This document shows, piece after piece, positions 26,800 to 35,375 of a stretch of DNA of 46,499 nucleotides; within the stretch, counting starts at the first letter, position 1, and each line of letters opens with the position of its first letter. The notes under the pieces were generated by a model. It did not search any database and had not been told where the DNA came from. It saw only the letters and a list, made by a program, of their open reading frames with translations. The translations under genes were made by a program, and so were the position numbers. This stretch comes from an uncultured Alteromonadales bacterium (lineage in GTDB: Bacteria; Pseudomonadota; Gammaproteobacteria; Pseudomonadales; Cellvibrionaceae). The DNA lies in assembly GCA_937864365.1 (NCBI GenBank), contig CALMJT010000229.1, positions 1 to 46,499 of the forward strand, given 5' to 3'.

Positions 26800-27254
26800 G
26801 CATCCTCTTAGACTTACAAAATGCCAGTACATCGAATCAGCTTCCCAGCGAAGCTGATTTTGTTTTATGGTCTGAAAAAGCCCTACAACACGCCGATGCA
26901 GAATGGGAAGTTACCATTCGTCTGGTTGATGAAGACGAAAGCCAAACCTTAAACCGCGATTACCGTGGCAAAGACAAACCAACAAACGTCTTGTCGTTCC
27001 CTGCCGATATCCCTGAAGAATTGGGCTTAAATTTGCTGGGGGACTTGGTGATCTGCGTTCCTGTTGTCATCCAAGAAGCACAAGAACAAGATAAGCTTGT
27101 GACCGCACATTGGGCGCACATGGTTATCCACGGCATCTTGCATTTACAAGGTTTCGATCATATAGAGCTTGATGAGGCCGACGCGATGGAAGCCTTGGAA
27201 ATTAAAATACTAGCGGATTTGGGTTATCCAGATCCTTATGTTGAAAGTGAGTAA
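26796..27254 (+). CDS. ybeY: Endoribonuclease YbeY (16S rRNA maturation)
   Basis: 152 aa, normal length. The zinc site [11 protein letters not shown] (His112, His116, His122) is complete, and the N-terminal half has TNVLSFPAD. YbeY is a metal-dependent endoribonuclease needed for 16S rRNA 3'-end processing and 70S quality control. The start codon overlaps the ybeZ stop by four bases. corC follows after 62 bases. Confidence 0.97.
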   Translation: MSILLDLQNASTSNQLPSEADFVLWSEKALQHADAEWEVTIRLVDEDESQTLNRDYRGKDKPTNVLSFPADIPEELGLNLLGDLVICVPVVIQEAQEQDKLVTAHWAHMVIHGILHLQGFDHIELDEADAMEALEIKILADLGYPDPYVESE

Positions 27255-27316
27255 CCACAAACCATGCAGCTTATGCTGAATGCGAAAAGATTCTTAAACA
27301 GGAGAGTTTATCCCCC

Positions 27317-28171
27317 ATGAGCGAAGACTCATCGAGTAGTCGACCGTCCTCACGAGTCCAAGAAAAGTCTTGGTTGGACAAGCTGATTTCTGGCTTTTCA
27401 GCTGAACCCAAATCCCGTGAGGACCTACTCAACATCATAAAAGATGCCGCTGCCAACCAATTGTTGGACGATCAAGCCGTAAGCATGATCGAAGGAGCCA
27501 TCGAGGTTCAAGAACGCCAAGTTCGTGAAGTCATGATTCCAAGATCACAAATGGTTGTTATTAAAGTAGGCGATTCTTTACAGCAATTCTTACCGGTCAT
27601 TATTGAATCTGCACATTCACGATTCCCCGTAGTTGGCGATTCTATTGATGATGTAAAAGGTATTTTGCTAGCCAAAGATTTGTTGCCTTCGTTACTAAAC
27701 GGCATCGAGAGTTTTTCTCTTGAAAGCATCATTCGCCCGGCGAGCATCATTCCAGAAAGCAAACGCTTAAACGTGTTACTGCGCGAATTTCGTGAAAATC
27801 GCTACCATATGGCGCTTGTGATCGATGAATACGGCGCAATCGCGGGTTTGGTGACCATAGAAGATGTACTTGAAAAAATTGTCGGTGAAATTGAAGACGA
27901 AACCGATGAAGACGAAGATGGCTTTGTACGCAAGGTGTCTGACTCGGAGTACGTCATCAAAGCGCTTATGCCAGTCGAAGACTTTAACGAAGAATTTGAT
28001 GCCGGTTTTGATGAGCACGAATTCGACACCATCGGCGGCATATTGGTTCGTACCTTTGGCCACCTACCTCAGCGCAATGAAGCGACCGAAATCGACGGCT
28101 ACAAATTCCGCGTTCTCCACGCAGACAGTCGTCAAATTCACTTGATACGCGTAACCCTGCCCGAAAACTGA
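27317..28171 (+). CDS. corC: CorC/YbeX CBS-domain protein
   Basis: 284 aa. It has a pair of CBS domains (residues about 68-190) opening with RQVREVMIPRSQMVVI and ending with EYGAIAGLVTIEDVLEKIVGEIEDE. These are followed by the CorC_HlyC FAD-like domain (about 200-280). There is no membrane segment. The family is linked to magnesium/cobalt efflux with CorA and, in this operon, to ribosome maturation with YbeY. GGAG is present 11 bases before the ATG. lnt follows. Confidence 0.95.
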   Translation: MSEDSSSSRPSSRVQEKSWLDKLISGFSAEPKSREDLLNIIKDAAANQLLDDQAVSMIEGAIEVQERQVREVMIPRSQMVVIKVGDSLQQFLPVIIESAHSRFPVVGDSIDDVKGILLAKDLLPSLLNGIESFSLESIIRPASIIPESKRLNVLLREFRENRYHMALVIDEYGAIAGLVTIEDVLEKIVGEIEDETDEDEDGFVRKVSDSEYVIKALMPVEDFNEEFDAGFDEHEFDTIGGILVRTFGHLPQRNEATEIDGYKFRVLHADSRQIHLIRVTLPEN

Positions 28172-28181
28172 AAGCAACTTT

Positions 28182-28203
28182 CTCGGTCTCACTAGAGATC
28201 GAG
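28182..28203 (+). promoter_or_regulatory. Hairpin between corC and lnt
   Basis: CTCGGTCTC (28182-28190) and GAGATCGAG (28195-28203) pair around a four-base loop (one G-T type mismatch). There is no T run, so it may be a processing or stability hairpin rather than a terminator. Confidence 0.4.
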
Positions 28204-28223
28204 AGCCATCTTGGTGAACCCCA

Positions 28224-29807
28224 GTGCTAGAACCAACCGCAAGCGGCCAAACGTTCGTTGACTCAAACTCCGCAACTACCGTGAATACAAATAATCTCAA
28301 CATTAAGGCCGCTTTAGCATGGTTGTGCCTTTCGGGCTTGTCTGGGGCATCAATGACGCTCGGGCTGGCACCTTGGGATTATTGGCTAGTACCTATCGCC
28401 GGCTTTGCGATATTTGCGTGGATTCTCACCCTTAGACTCTCGCCCTTTTTAACGGCGTTTTTCTTTGGCAGCGGCTTCTTTGCGACCGGCGCATCTTGGG
28501 TTTATGTCAGTATTCATCAATACGGCGGCACATCAGCACCTTTAGCGGTAGTGTTCACATCGCTGTTCGTGCTTATGCTGGGGTTTGTTTTTGCACTGCC
28601 ATTTTTCGTGTTCAGAAAAATAGTCGGCTATAACCGCAGTGCTATTTTGCTGTTTGCGGCGCCTGCGTTTTGGATTTTTTCCGAATGGTTGCGCGGCTGG
28701 CTTTTAACCGGTTTTCCTTGGCTGTACTTGGGCTACGGGCATATCCACAGCCCGCTGGCTGGTTGGGCACCTATCGGTGGCGTACTTCTGCTTTCGCTCA
28801 TTGCCGTCTGTACAGGAAGTTGGTTGCTCGAAGCAGCCCGACAGCTGTATCGGAATCAAGAACGTCTCAAACCTATCTTGATCTCGATAAAAGTAGCCAG
28901 CTGGTGGGTGATCGGTTTATGGCTGTCATCTATCCAATGGGTACAGCCAACCGGTGACGATATTAAGGTTGGTCTAGTGCAGCCGAATATTCCCCAAGAA
29001 TTAAAATGGGTGCCCGAGTTTCGCAAACCTACGCTTGATCGCCTAACGTTTATGACCGAGCAACTCGCAGACAACGACTGGGTGATTTGGCCAGAAGCCG
29101 CCATACCAACCTTGTACCGTGGTGCAAAACCCTTCCTCGATAAGATGGCACTCAAGGCCGATCAAGAAAACACGGTCATCATCACCGGTGTACTCTATCA
29201 AAATCCGGATAACGGTCGCGTACATAACAGCATTGTGGCTTTGGGCGAGCACGGCGAAGGGTTTTATCATAAAACACGTTTAGTGCCTTTTGGCGAATAT
29301 GTGCCCTTGGAAGACTGGATTCGCGGCCTCATCGAGCTGTTCGATTTACCCCAGTCGATCATCATTCCTGGGCCTAGCGGCCAATCGGGCTTAGTTGCCA
29401 ATGGCCATAAAATTGCCCCCTCGGTGTGTTACGAAGTGGTCTACCCAACATTGGTTGCTCATTACGCGAAAGACAGCGAAGTATTATTAACCATATCTAA
29501 CGACGCTTGGTTTGGTGACTCAATCGGCCCGTTGCAGCACATGGAAATGGCTCAAATGCGAGCCTTAGAAAATCAACGCTTTATGATACGCGCCACGAAC
29601 AACGGCGTTAGCGCTCTGGTTAATGCTAAAGGTGAAATCACCAAAAGCACCGCCCAATTCACCCAAGAAGTACTCTCAGGCACCATTACCCCGCTGCAAG
29701 GTTCAACACCGTTTATGCTACTGGGCCACTATCCCATTTTAATTCTCTGCGCGTTATTGCTAGCAGCGAGCCTGTTTGTGAAACGAAAAGAAGATAGCGT
29801 TAACTAA
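28224..29807 (+). CDS. lnt: Apolipoprotein N-acyltransferase Lnt
   Basis: 527 aa. It is an inner-membrane enzyme that adds the third acyl chain to lipoproteins. Several membrane helices occupy residues about 28-240, followed by the periplasmic nitrilase-like domain. The catalytic triad is complete: Glu291 (VIWPEAAIP), Lys350 (GFYHKTRLVPFGEYVP) and Cys402 (APSVCYEVVYP). A final helix lies at about 501-518. It starts at a GTG; the first 25 residues (TASGQTFVDSNSATTV...) are not membrane-like, and a GTG further in is an alternative start. Last gene of the ybeZ-lnt operon. Confidence 0.95.
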   Translation: MLEPTASGQTFVDSNSATTVNTNNLNIKAALAWLCLSGLSGASMTLGLAPWDYWLVPIAGFAIFAWILTLRLSPFLTAFFFGSGFFATGASWVYVSIHQYGGTSAPLAVVFTSLFVLMLGFVFALPFFVFRKIVGYNRSAILLFAAPAFWIFSEWLRGWLLTGFPWLYLGYGHIHSPLAGWAPIGGVLLLSLIAVCTGSWLLEAARQLYRNQERLKPILISIKVASWWVIGLWLSSIQWVQPTGDDIKVGLVQPNIPQELKWVPEFRKPTLDRLTFMTEQLADNDWVIWPEAAIPTLYRGAKPFLDKMALKADQENTVIITGVLYQNPDNGRVHNSIVALGEHGEGFYHKTRLVPFGEYVPLEDWIRGLIELFDLPQSIIIPGPSGQSGLVANGHKIAPSVCYEVVYPTLVAHYAKDSEVLLTISNDAWFGDSIGPLQHMEMAQMRALENQRFMIRATNNGVSALVNAKGEITKSTAQFTQEVLSGTITPLQGSTPFMLLGHYPILILCALLLAASLFVKRKEDSVN

Positions 29808-30268
29808 AGCATTAAGCACAAAACCATAAATCATGAAGAAACAAAAACAACGTTAAAAATTTATTAAATTAACACACTATAATTCAGAAACCACTGAGAC
29901 AACGTTAAAAAGCTGACACTACTTTATCAAAGTAATACCTAGTCTTTACAAAGTTAACAATCAGTCACAAAGACCGAGTAGAAATTAGACTCAAGGAACC
30001 TCTGATTAGACGTAATCGGCGGACATATCCTTGTGTCACTGGAAACTTTAGGTTAATCAGAGTTTCCTATATTTTCAGTTAATAGTTAAAAAAAGACGCC
30101 ACACTAATTCGCAATGTCATCTTTTTTGCAGTAATTACTTAAAACCAAGTAAGAATATCGCTCTCTTAAATCCAAGTTTGCAACGTTTCAAACACTAAAC
30201 GTATCAAACACTAAAAGAGTAGCGCATAACCTTCAACCACGTCGGTATAGCTCAGAGTTATTGGAATA
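29808..30268. other. Intergenic region with repeat copy 7
   Basis: About 460 bases between lnt and the DUF6279 gene. It holds one deletion copy of the interspersed element (separately listed) and otherwise AT-rich DNA without ORFs. The promoter of the lipoprotein gene is probably between 30070 and 30260, but no consensus stands out. Confidence 0.5.
29995..30068. repeat. Interspersed palindromic element, copy 7 (internally deleted)
   Basis: GGAACCTCTGATTAGACG at the left and GGTTAATCAGAGTTTCC at the right, with the CATATCCTTGTGTCACTGGAAACT block between. The AT-rich interior of the full form is absent. Forward orientation, about 74 bp. Flanks TCAA and TATA do not match. Confidence 0.75.
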
Positions 30269-31180
30269 ATGATTTTTAACAATCTAATAAAAAAACTAAC
30301 CTCATTAACAAAAGCCTGTTTGATTATTGGCTGTTTGCTTATGCTTACCAGCTGCTCGCAAACCAAACTGGCGTATGGTTTTTTAGATAATTGGATTCGT
30401 TGGCAAGTAAATGATTACGTCGATTTAAACTCACAGCAAAGCAAAATACTCAAATCAGAAAGTAAAAAATTTCATCAATGGCATCGTAACAACGAACTGG
30501 TGCGTTACTCGTTATTTTTAAATGAAACCATCGCCAATTTAGAAAGCCCGCAACTAAAAAAAGAAACCGTTTCGGAAACCTTTACCCGCCTCAATCAATT
30601 TATTAAATCCAGCACTCAACAACTGCACGAACCGACTATCGCAATTGTTGCCAGCTTGAGTGACGAACAAGTTGAAGAAATTTTAAAGAACATAAAAAAA
30701 GAAGATGAAAAACTTAAAAAAAGCCTTAGTGAAGAAACACTTGAAGAGCGTACAGCTGATCAATTTAAACAAACACGCAAAACCTTTAAAAGCTACCTTG
30801 GTTCGCTAACCGAAGAGCAAGATCAATTACTGGAAAACTTCTTTAAAGAAGGCCAAAGCGGCCTGCAATACAACGTAGAACGCAACGAAAACTGGCTTAA
30901 TGACTTTACTGAATTAATGAAAAAAGACCTATCGCAAACCGAAAACCAACAGCAAATTATCCACCTTTTCTTCAACTACCCAGAATACCTTAACGAAGAG
31001 CACAGACTTGTGACGGAACACAATACACAGCTTTTTCATAATCTTATCGTGGACCTACACGCAACCTTATCAAAAGAGCAAAAAGATAAGCTCATCAAAA
31101 AAATGGCTAACTATCGCGATGATTTTTTAGAGTTGGCAGGAGTAAGTTCTGACATACTAGTTTTAAAAGCCGAGCTTTAA
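30269..31180 (+). CDS. DUF6279-like lipoprotein
   Basis: 303 aa. It has a lipoprotein signal with lipobox LTSC (Cys29) after a hydrophobic segment (residues about 14-28). After the cysteine comes KLAYGFLDNWIRWQVNDYVDLNSQQSKILKSE, a pattern of DUF6279 lipoproteins (Y..l.w.i...v..y..L...Q). The rest is highly charged and helical, likely all alpha, exposed in the periplasm. No function is known for the family. Single gene. Confidence 0.82.
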   Translation: MIFNNLIKKLTSLTKACLIIGCLLMLTSCSQTKLAYGFLDNWIRWQVNDYVDLNSQQSKILKSESKKFHQWHRNNELVRYSLFLNETIANLESPQLKKETVSETFTRLNQFIKSSTQQLHEPTIAIVASLSDEQVEEILKNIKKEDEKLKKSLSEETLEERTADQFKQTRKTFKSYLGSLTEEQDQLLENFFKEGQSGLQYNVERNENWLNDFTELMKKDLSQTENQQQIIHLFFNYPEYLNEEHRLVTEHNTQLFHNLIVDLHATLSKEQKDKLIKKMANYRDDFLELAGVSSDILVLKAEL

Positions 31181-31287
31181 TCAACACGGCAATACCGATG
31201 TGACCGATCCAAGCAAGCTGCCAATGGCGTTAATAATCAGTGACGAAACTCGTGCTTTTAAAATATCAACAATGTGCTGAAGAAACC

Positions 31288-31337
31288 TTTAGGAACCTCT
31301 GATTAACTCACCTATGATTTAATCAGAGGTTCCTTTA
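31288..31337. repeat. Interspersed palindromic element, copy 8 (perfect 42-bp form, TTTA-flanked)
   Basis: Core 31292-31333 between TTTA repeats at 31288-31291 and 31334-31337. Its arms GGAACCTCTGATTAA and TTAATCAGAGGTTCC are exact complements (15 bp). The right TTTA supplies the TAA stop codon (plus next A) of the lipoprotein gene on the minus strand. It is the cleanest minimal copy. Confidence 0.88.
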
Positions 31338-31718
31338 GTTAACACGCAAAACATAATAGGTCTTAGGTTCACCATCTATTGGTACCCATCTCTCAAAGGT
31401 ACCTTTTAGGGTAATAATTGTTTTAGCACTTCTCAATAGCTCTCTTATTTCGGCTTGTTCATCCTCAAAAGGTATCAAGTCACAATAAAAGGCGCGATCC
31501 TCTAAGGGCGCTTCTTCAAAGACTAGGTTTTGTTTCGGTAAATTAGGCTCTGCTATAGTGGTTTGAATATTAAGGTTGGATACGATCATATCGAACGAAT
31601 CCAAAGGAATATTCACAGGTAGCAAATCGGCATTAGCAGAATTTAGAGTTTGCGGAGTCTGGGTTGCACAACCTGAAAACAAACCGATAACACACACTAA
31701 AAACCAAAGCCTTAACAT
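31335..31718 (-). CDS. Small lipoprotein of unknown function
   Basis: 127 aa. Signal peptide with lipobox FSGC (Cys17). The mature part starts with a Thr/Gln/Asn-rich linker (ATQTPQTLNSANADLLP) and ends with a short folded region (FYCDLIPFEDEQAEI, then ITLKGTFERWVPIDGEPKTYYVLRVN). I do not recognise the family. The stop codon lies within the TTTA flank of repeat copy 8 and the start is followed upstream by copy 9, so the gene is bracketed by two elements. Confidence 0.72.
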   Translation of the reverse strand: MLRLWFLVCVIGLFSGCATQTPQTLNSANADLLPVNIPLDSFDMIVSNLNIQTTIAEPNLPKQNLVFEEAPLEDRAFYCDLIPFEDEQAEIRELLRSAKTIITLKGTFERWVPIDGEPKTYYVLRVN

Positions 31719-31754
31719 AAGTATTTATCCAATCTTAAAAATCTATAAATAACT

Positions 31755-31913
31755 TTTAGCAACCTCTGATTAACTCATCCATGATTTAATCAGAGCACAG
31801 AAATTGAAAATGCGATTTCCAATTTCTTCACAATTTCAATCACTTACGGTTCTTGAAATTGGCGACACATCCTTGTATCGCTGGAAACTCTAGGTTAATC
31901 AGAGTTTCCTTTA
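31755..31913. repeat. Interspersed palindromic element, copy 9 (best full-length copy, TTTA-flanked)
   Basis: Core 31759-31909 between TTTA at 31755-31758 and 31910-31913. It has a left hairpin GCAACCTCTGATTAACTC...GATTTAATCAGAG, then GAAATTGAAAATGCGATT and TCTTCACAATTTCAATCAC, the GGCGACACATCCTTGTATCGC hairpin block and the right end GGTTAATCAGAGTTTCC. Forward orientation. Confidence 0.88.
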
Positions 31914-31953
31914 ATTTATCACGATAAAGTCGAAGTAAAGAGAACAATCTACA

Positions 31954-32358
31954 TTATCTAGGCGGGAACTCACTAAACTGTGGCAAATCGTCTAAGATTT
32001 GATACCAATCGGCTTTAGAGGCAACATGCATGTGTGCTTGCGGCAATAATGTTGGGCACGAATTTAAAGCGCCGTATCGAATATGAATTAGCCCAACATT
32101 GGGTTTTTCACCGTAAAGCGTAGACCCACAATGGCTGCAAAAGCAGGTAACCGTTTCTGCACTGCGGCTAAACTGTTGCAGATAGTTATCGCCTTTTAAA
32201 ATCGTAAATTTTTGTTTCGCAATGCCGCCAATAGCAACACCAGAGGCACCAGAAGATTTTCTGCATAACGAGCAATGACAATAACCCGCATACAGAAATT
32301 CATCCAAAACCTCAAACTCAACCTTTGCGCAGGTACAATTACCGTTGATAACACCCAT
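31954..32358 (-). CDS. GFA (glutathione-dependent formaldehyde-activating-like) family protein
   Basis: 134 aa. A zinc-binding CENP-V/GFA fold with Cys8, Cys10, Cys27, Cys29, Cys32 and then Cys72, Cys74, Cys77 (the CxC...CxCxxC...CxCxxCG pattern). The C-terminal part has HIRYGALNSCP and the HMHVASKADWYQI motif. Members are mostly uncharacterised; the name comes from the Paracoccus Gfa enzyme that speeds S-hydroxymethylglutathione formation. It follows the MarR-family regulator after 10 bases and is probably co-transcribed from the palindromic promoter. Confidence 0.9.
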   Translation of the reverse strand: MGVINGNCTCAKVEFEVLDEFLYAGYCHCSLCRKSSGASGVAIGGIAKQKFTILKGDNYLQQFSRSAETVTCFCSHCGSTLYGEKPNVGLIHIRYGALNSCPTLLPQAHMHVASKADWYQILDDLPQFSEFPPR

Positions 32359-32368
32359 AATAAAACCA

Positions 32369-32791
32369 TTAAATTTTTTCTAACAACATCAACAGCGTAT
32401 CTGCGTTATCAGAATCGATATTTTTCAGTATCGATTCCGACTTACTGTTTAAAGTCGCAGAGGCATTTTTAAAAAGCTCCTCACCTGCGGGTGTAATTTT
32501 TACCAAACTAACGCGCGCATCTCTGCCACTGGTATCTTTCTTTACCAAACCGATTTTCTCCATAGGCATAAGCATTCTAGTCACACCCGACGCCGTTCTC
32601 GCCAATGCATCGGCAATATCAATACGACGCAACGCCTGATTAGGCGCCTGCATCAAATTCAACAACACCATGTATTCCGTTAAACCAATGCCATGAATAG
32701 CACCCAAACTGTTGTCTAAATGCCTAGAAATAACCGCCGTGTTTAACCAAAGGCTCTTGGTAATTGCCCCATACTTAGAATCTGATTTCAT
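32369..32791 (-). CDS. MarR-family transcriptional regulator
   Basis: 140 aa from the ATG at 32789-32791 (MKSDSKYG...). An ATG at 32809 is also in frame but lies inside the operator and only about nine bases from the predicted transcription start. The winged HTH is at about residues 45-110 (LTEYMVLLNLMQAPNQALRRIDIADAL, then SGVTRMLMPMEKIGLVKKD.....DARVSLVKITPAGEELF). It should form a dimer that binds the adjacent palindrome and represses itself and the downstream GFA gene. No ligand is known. Confidence 0.92.
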   Translation of the reverse strand: MKSDSKYGAITKSLWLNTAVISRHLDNSLGAIHGIGLTEYMVLLNLMQAPNQALRRIDIADALARTASGVTRMLMPMEKIGLVKKDTSGRDARVSLVKITPAGEELFKNASATLNSKSESILKNIDSDNADTLLMLLEKI

Positions 32792-32802
32792 ATTATTCAC
32801 AC

Positions 32803-32852
32803 TTAACATATACTTGATTAGTCAAGTATATGTTAACAAAACCAATTGTCAA
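32803..32852 (-). promoter_or_regulatory. marR promoter with 34-bp perfect operator palindrome
   Basis: Operator 32803-32836: 15-base arms TTAACATATACTTGA and its exact complement around TTAG. On the minus strand a -35 TTGACA (32852-32847) and -10 TATACT (32830-32825) are 16 bases apart; the -10 is inside the palindrome, so MarR binding would block RNA polymerase. This is the classic autorepression layout. Confidence 0.8.
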
Positions 32853-33010
32853 CGATCTTGTTATTGAGCGATATACATCAAAGATGGGATTTGAATTTCA
32901 AGACAGTAATGGCAATATGAAAAGAAGCGATAAAACCCAAAAGACAAATACCTAACCAAGTACTCGTATCATCCCGAATAATTACCTTAGGAATTTAAGG
33001 CATAAAAAAC

Positions 33011-33592
33011 ATGAACATTAAACTGCTATTTCTAGTTATCTTCTGCCTATTTATACAAGCGTGCTCTTCCGTTCCTATTGCCAAAAAACTCACCTATGAA
33101 CAACAAAATGCAATAAGTACACAAGAAAATGTTACGGCTTCGCTCGTATGCAACCAACCAGAAGATTACTATGATAAAGATGCTTGCGAATATGCTTCTA
33201 TGGAAATGGAAGAGCTTCTCCGTAAAACCGGTTGGTTTTCAAGTTTACATTCTTCGCCCAAAGACGCCGACATAATAATTTCATTCGAACCACCCTATCG
33301 AAAACCCTACTACACCACTCCGGGACACAATCCAGCCGTTGCACTGCTCTCGATAGCAATACCATTTTGGTGGTCAGAAAACTTTGGTTATAAACTTGAG
33401 GTAAGTTGTAAACACTGCCCCGCAGATACCGCGATAAATACAGAACGCACAGGCACAGTTATAATGTGGGGATTTTCGCCCCTCATTAACATCAGCCCAA
33501 ACCGAGCATTATTTGACGATGGAAATAGAGAGTTACAACACTTAAAATTGCAACTGCTTCCGGTTGTTCAAATGATAAAAGAAAGAAAATAG
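33011..33592 (+). CDS. Putative Sbal-type small lipoprotein, 193 aa
   Basis: 193 aa with a lipoprotein signal (hydrophobic residues 4-15, lipobox IQAC, Cys18). The mature part has two cysteine pairs (VCNQPEDYYDKDAC and SCKHCP) and a hydrophobic stretch AVALLSIAIPFWW that could be a membrane-touching helix. The pattern LLRKTGWFSSLHSSPKDADIIISFEP resembles the exported stress-type lipoproteins that bear a DUF4136-like beta fold, but I cannot assign a family. AGGAAT precedes the ATG by about 18 bases. Single gene next to the RT-TIR gene. Confidence 0.65.
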   Translation: MNIKLLFLVIFCLFIQACSSVPIAKKLTYEQQNAISTQENVTASLVCNQPEDYYDKDACEYASMEMEELLRKTGWFSSLHSSPKDADIIISFEPPYRKPYYTTPGHNPAVALLSIAIPFWWSENFGYKLEVSCKHCPADTAINTERTGTVIMWGFSPLINISPNRALFDDGNRELQHLKLQLLPVVQMIKERK

Positions 33593-33659
33593 GAATATTG
33601 AAAAAATTTCACAAAGAAATAAAACTTATATCAAGATCTCTCTAACCTATAGATTACTG

Positions 33660-35165
33660 TTAGATCTTCTGCAGAAGACCATAAATTTTTTCTGCAATTT
33701 CTTTCGCATTATCTTCCCACCCCAAGTAAAGCTTATCTTCTAGCAAACTCAAAGAGGATAAGTCTGGGTCTCCTACAAGCAGCGGTAAAATCTTTTGTTT
33801 TCCTGCTAATTCTCTAGCTAAAGCTGCGTTGATTTCTTTAGCTGGCCATTTCTTATCGACAGAATTTTGGGATAACACCGCGAGGACATACTTCGATTGT
33901 CCAAGTGCGTGATTAATTTTTTCTGTTAATGAATCACCCCATTCAAGATTAACTTCATCGAGGAATGCTGAAACGCCAAGATTGGCTAATTCATCGTATA
34001 TTGGCCTCACAATGCTGGCTTTATCTTCACTAGCGTGAGATAAAAAAACATCAAATTTTTCATGCATAACTTTTATTTTCTGTATAAATTTAGGTGGTGC
34101 CGTATCTAAAGCGGACGCTTTTAAGCATAACTTCATATATATGTCATCATCCTCACCTCTGACCATTTTTACAAATGCTAATTTTCCATAGAGCACATTC
34201 TTAAAATATGTTCCATCTCTATTTTTTTCTGGAATTGCAGGAGGATTTTTGGCATATTTTGATATCAATTTATCTTCAGCAAGTAGAAGTCCATATTTTT
34301 TCCATGAGTTTAACATCGCGCGTAAATTACGAACATATTCTCTTTTTACATTCGGAAATTCGTTAATAGTTAACCCGGTTACTTCCTGTCGAACAGATTT
34401 AATTTGAAGCCTGACTTTATCGTAATTAATTTCAAAGCCTGATGACGATATCGTTTCAATCAAAAGCTCGCCCAAGATTATGCCATTCGTTATAGGGTTA
34501 CTGCCTTCGTAATATGCAATAGATCGAGGGAAACTGTTTTGACTAGTTGAAAAAGTAATATCATCAGCATATCGTGTATATGTTAATTTGTATCTCTTCG
34601 CCAAAACGGTCAATTTTTTATCTAGATCAGAGGCTATAAAGTTAGAAAGTATTGGGGAAACCGGAGAACCTTGAGGAAGCTTTTTTTCATGAGTACAAAT
34701 TTGCGCCATTACCGATGCTGCATGCTCCCCCATATGAAAAGGATAAGACATAAATAAGCCTCGAATCCTTCCGAAATGAATAGTCGAAAAAAAATCCTTC
34801 AAATCAATATTTAGTATAAATTTCTTTTTTCGGTGAGCTGCCGCATTAGAAACGATCGACCAATTAGATACAAAACCATGAACACATGCTTTTCTTCGAT
34901 ACAATCGACACAAAATAGGTTTAATTTTTTCTTGTAATATCTTAGTGCTGCCCTTTGGAGCGTGTATTGATCTTGTTCCCTTAGTTTTCTTTGGGATTGA
35001 AAAAGATTCGTATTTATATCGGTCTTCTTGTTGATAGAGGATGTATAATAACTGACCTAATGGGACTTCTAAAAACTCAGCCACATCATTTGCTGACTGG
35101 AGAGTCGAAACTAATTGAACACAGTAATCCAAATCTTTTTCTAATTTTGGCTTAAGCGTGCCCAC
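33660..35165 (-). CDS. Retron-type reverse transcriptase fused to a TIR domain
   Basis: 501 aa from a GTG at 35163-35165, which has AGGAAGG five bases upstream; the frame also reads from an ATG at 35222 that lacks such a site. In the 520-residue numbering from that upstream ATG: retron hallmark NAAAH (126-130), LNIDLKDFF (Asp140), QGSPVSP, YADD (218-221) and VTG (281-283) mark a retron reverse transcriptase. Residues 389-515 are a TIR domain (FDVFLSHASED, FLDE....WGDSL, and the likely catalytic Glu463 in KKWPAKE). RT-TIR proteins are anti-phage retrons: the RT makes msDNA, and the TIR is presumed to consume NAD on phage sensing. The accompanying RNA should lie just upstream (35170-35460). Confidence 0.92.
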   Translation of the reverse strand: MGTLKPKLEKDLDYCVQLVSTLQSANDVAEFLEVPLGQLLYILYQQEDRYKYESFSIPKKTKGTRSIHAPKGSTKILQEKIKPILCRLYRRKACVHGFVSNWSIVSNAAAHRKKKFILNIDLKDFFSTIHFGRIRGLFMSYPFHMGEHAASVMAQICTHEKKLPQGSPVSPILSNFIASDLDKKLTVLAKRYKLTYTRYADDITFSTSQNSFPRSIAYYEGSNPITNGIILGELLIETISSSGFEINYDKVRLQIKSVRQEVTGLTINEFPNVKREYVRNLRAMLNSWKKYGLLLAEDKLISKYAKNPPAIPEKNRDGTYFKNVLYGKLAFVKMVRGEDDDIYMKLCLKASALDTAPPKFIQKIKVMHEKFDVFLSHASEDKASIVRPIYDELANLGVSAFLDEVNLEWGDSLTEKINHALGQSKYVLAVLSQNSVDKKWPAKEINAALARELAGKQKILPLLVGDPDLSSLSLLEDKLYLGWEDNAKEIAEKIYGLLQKI

Positions 35166-35233
35166 AGAAACCTTCCTCTCTCGTACATTACGCGAATAAC
35201 TAATTGACGTAAAACCTAACATCCACTTAATAC

Positions 35234-35375
35234 AGGTAACGCATTGTGAGGAACCTTGTGTTTTTCTGCCGCAGTATCAACAGCAAATATAGAAAGAGGA
35301 AGGCTTACCTAATAATTATCCTTACGCATCGACACAAGTCAACTGTTAGAGTAATGGAATATGAAAAAATCTCCC
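35234..35375 (-). ncRNA. Candidate retron msr-msd RNA region
   Basis: The gene-free DNA just 5' of the RT start contains a long imperfect hairpin: AGGTAAGCCTT at about 35310-35300 on the minus strand can pair with AAGGTTC...GCGTTACCT ending at 35234. A possible promoter reads TTGACG (35410-35405) and AATAAC 17 bases on. I cannot identify the branching G or an a1/a2 repeat with certainty, so boundaries and identity are provisional. Confidence 0.28.
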
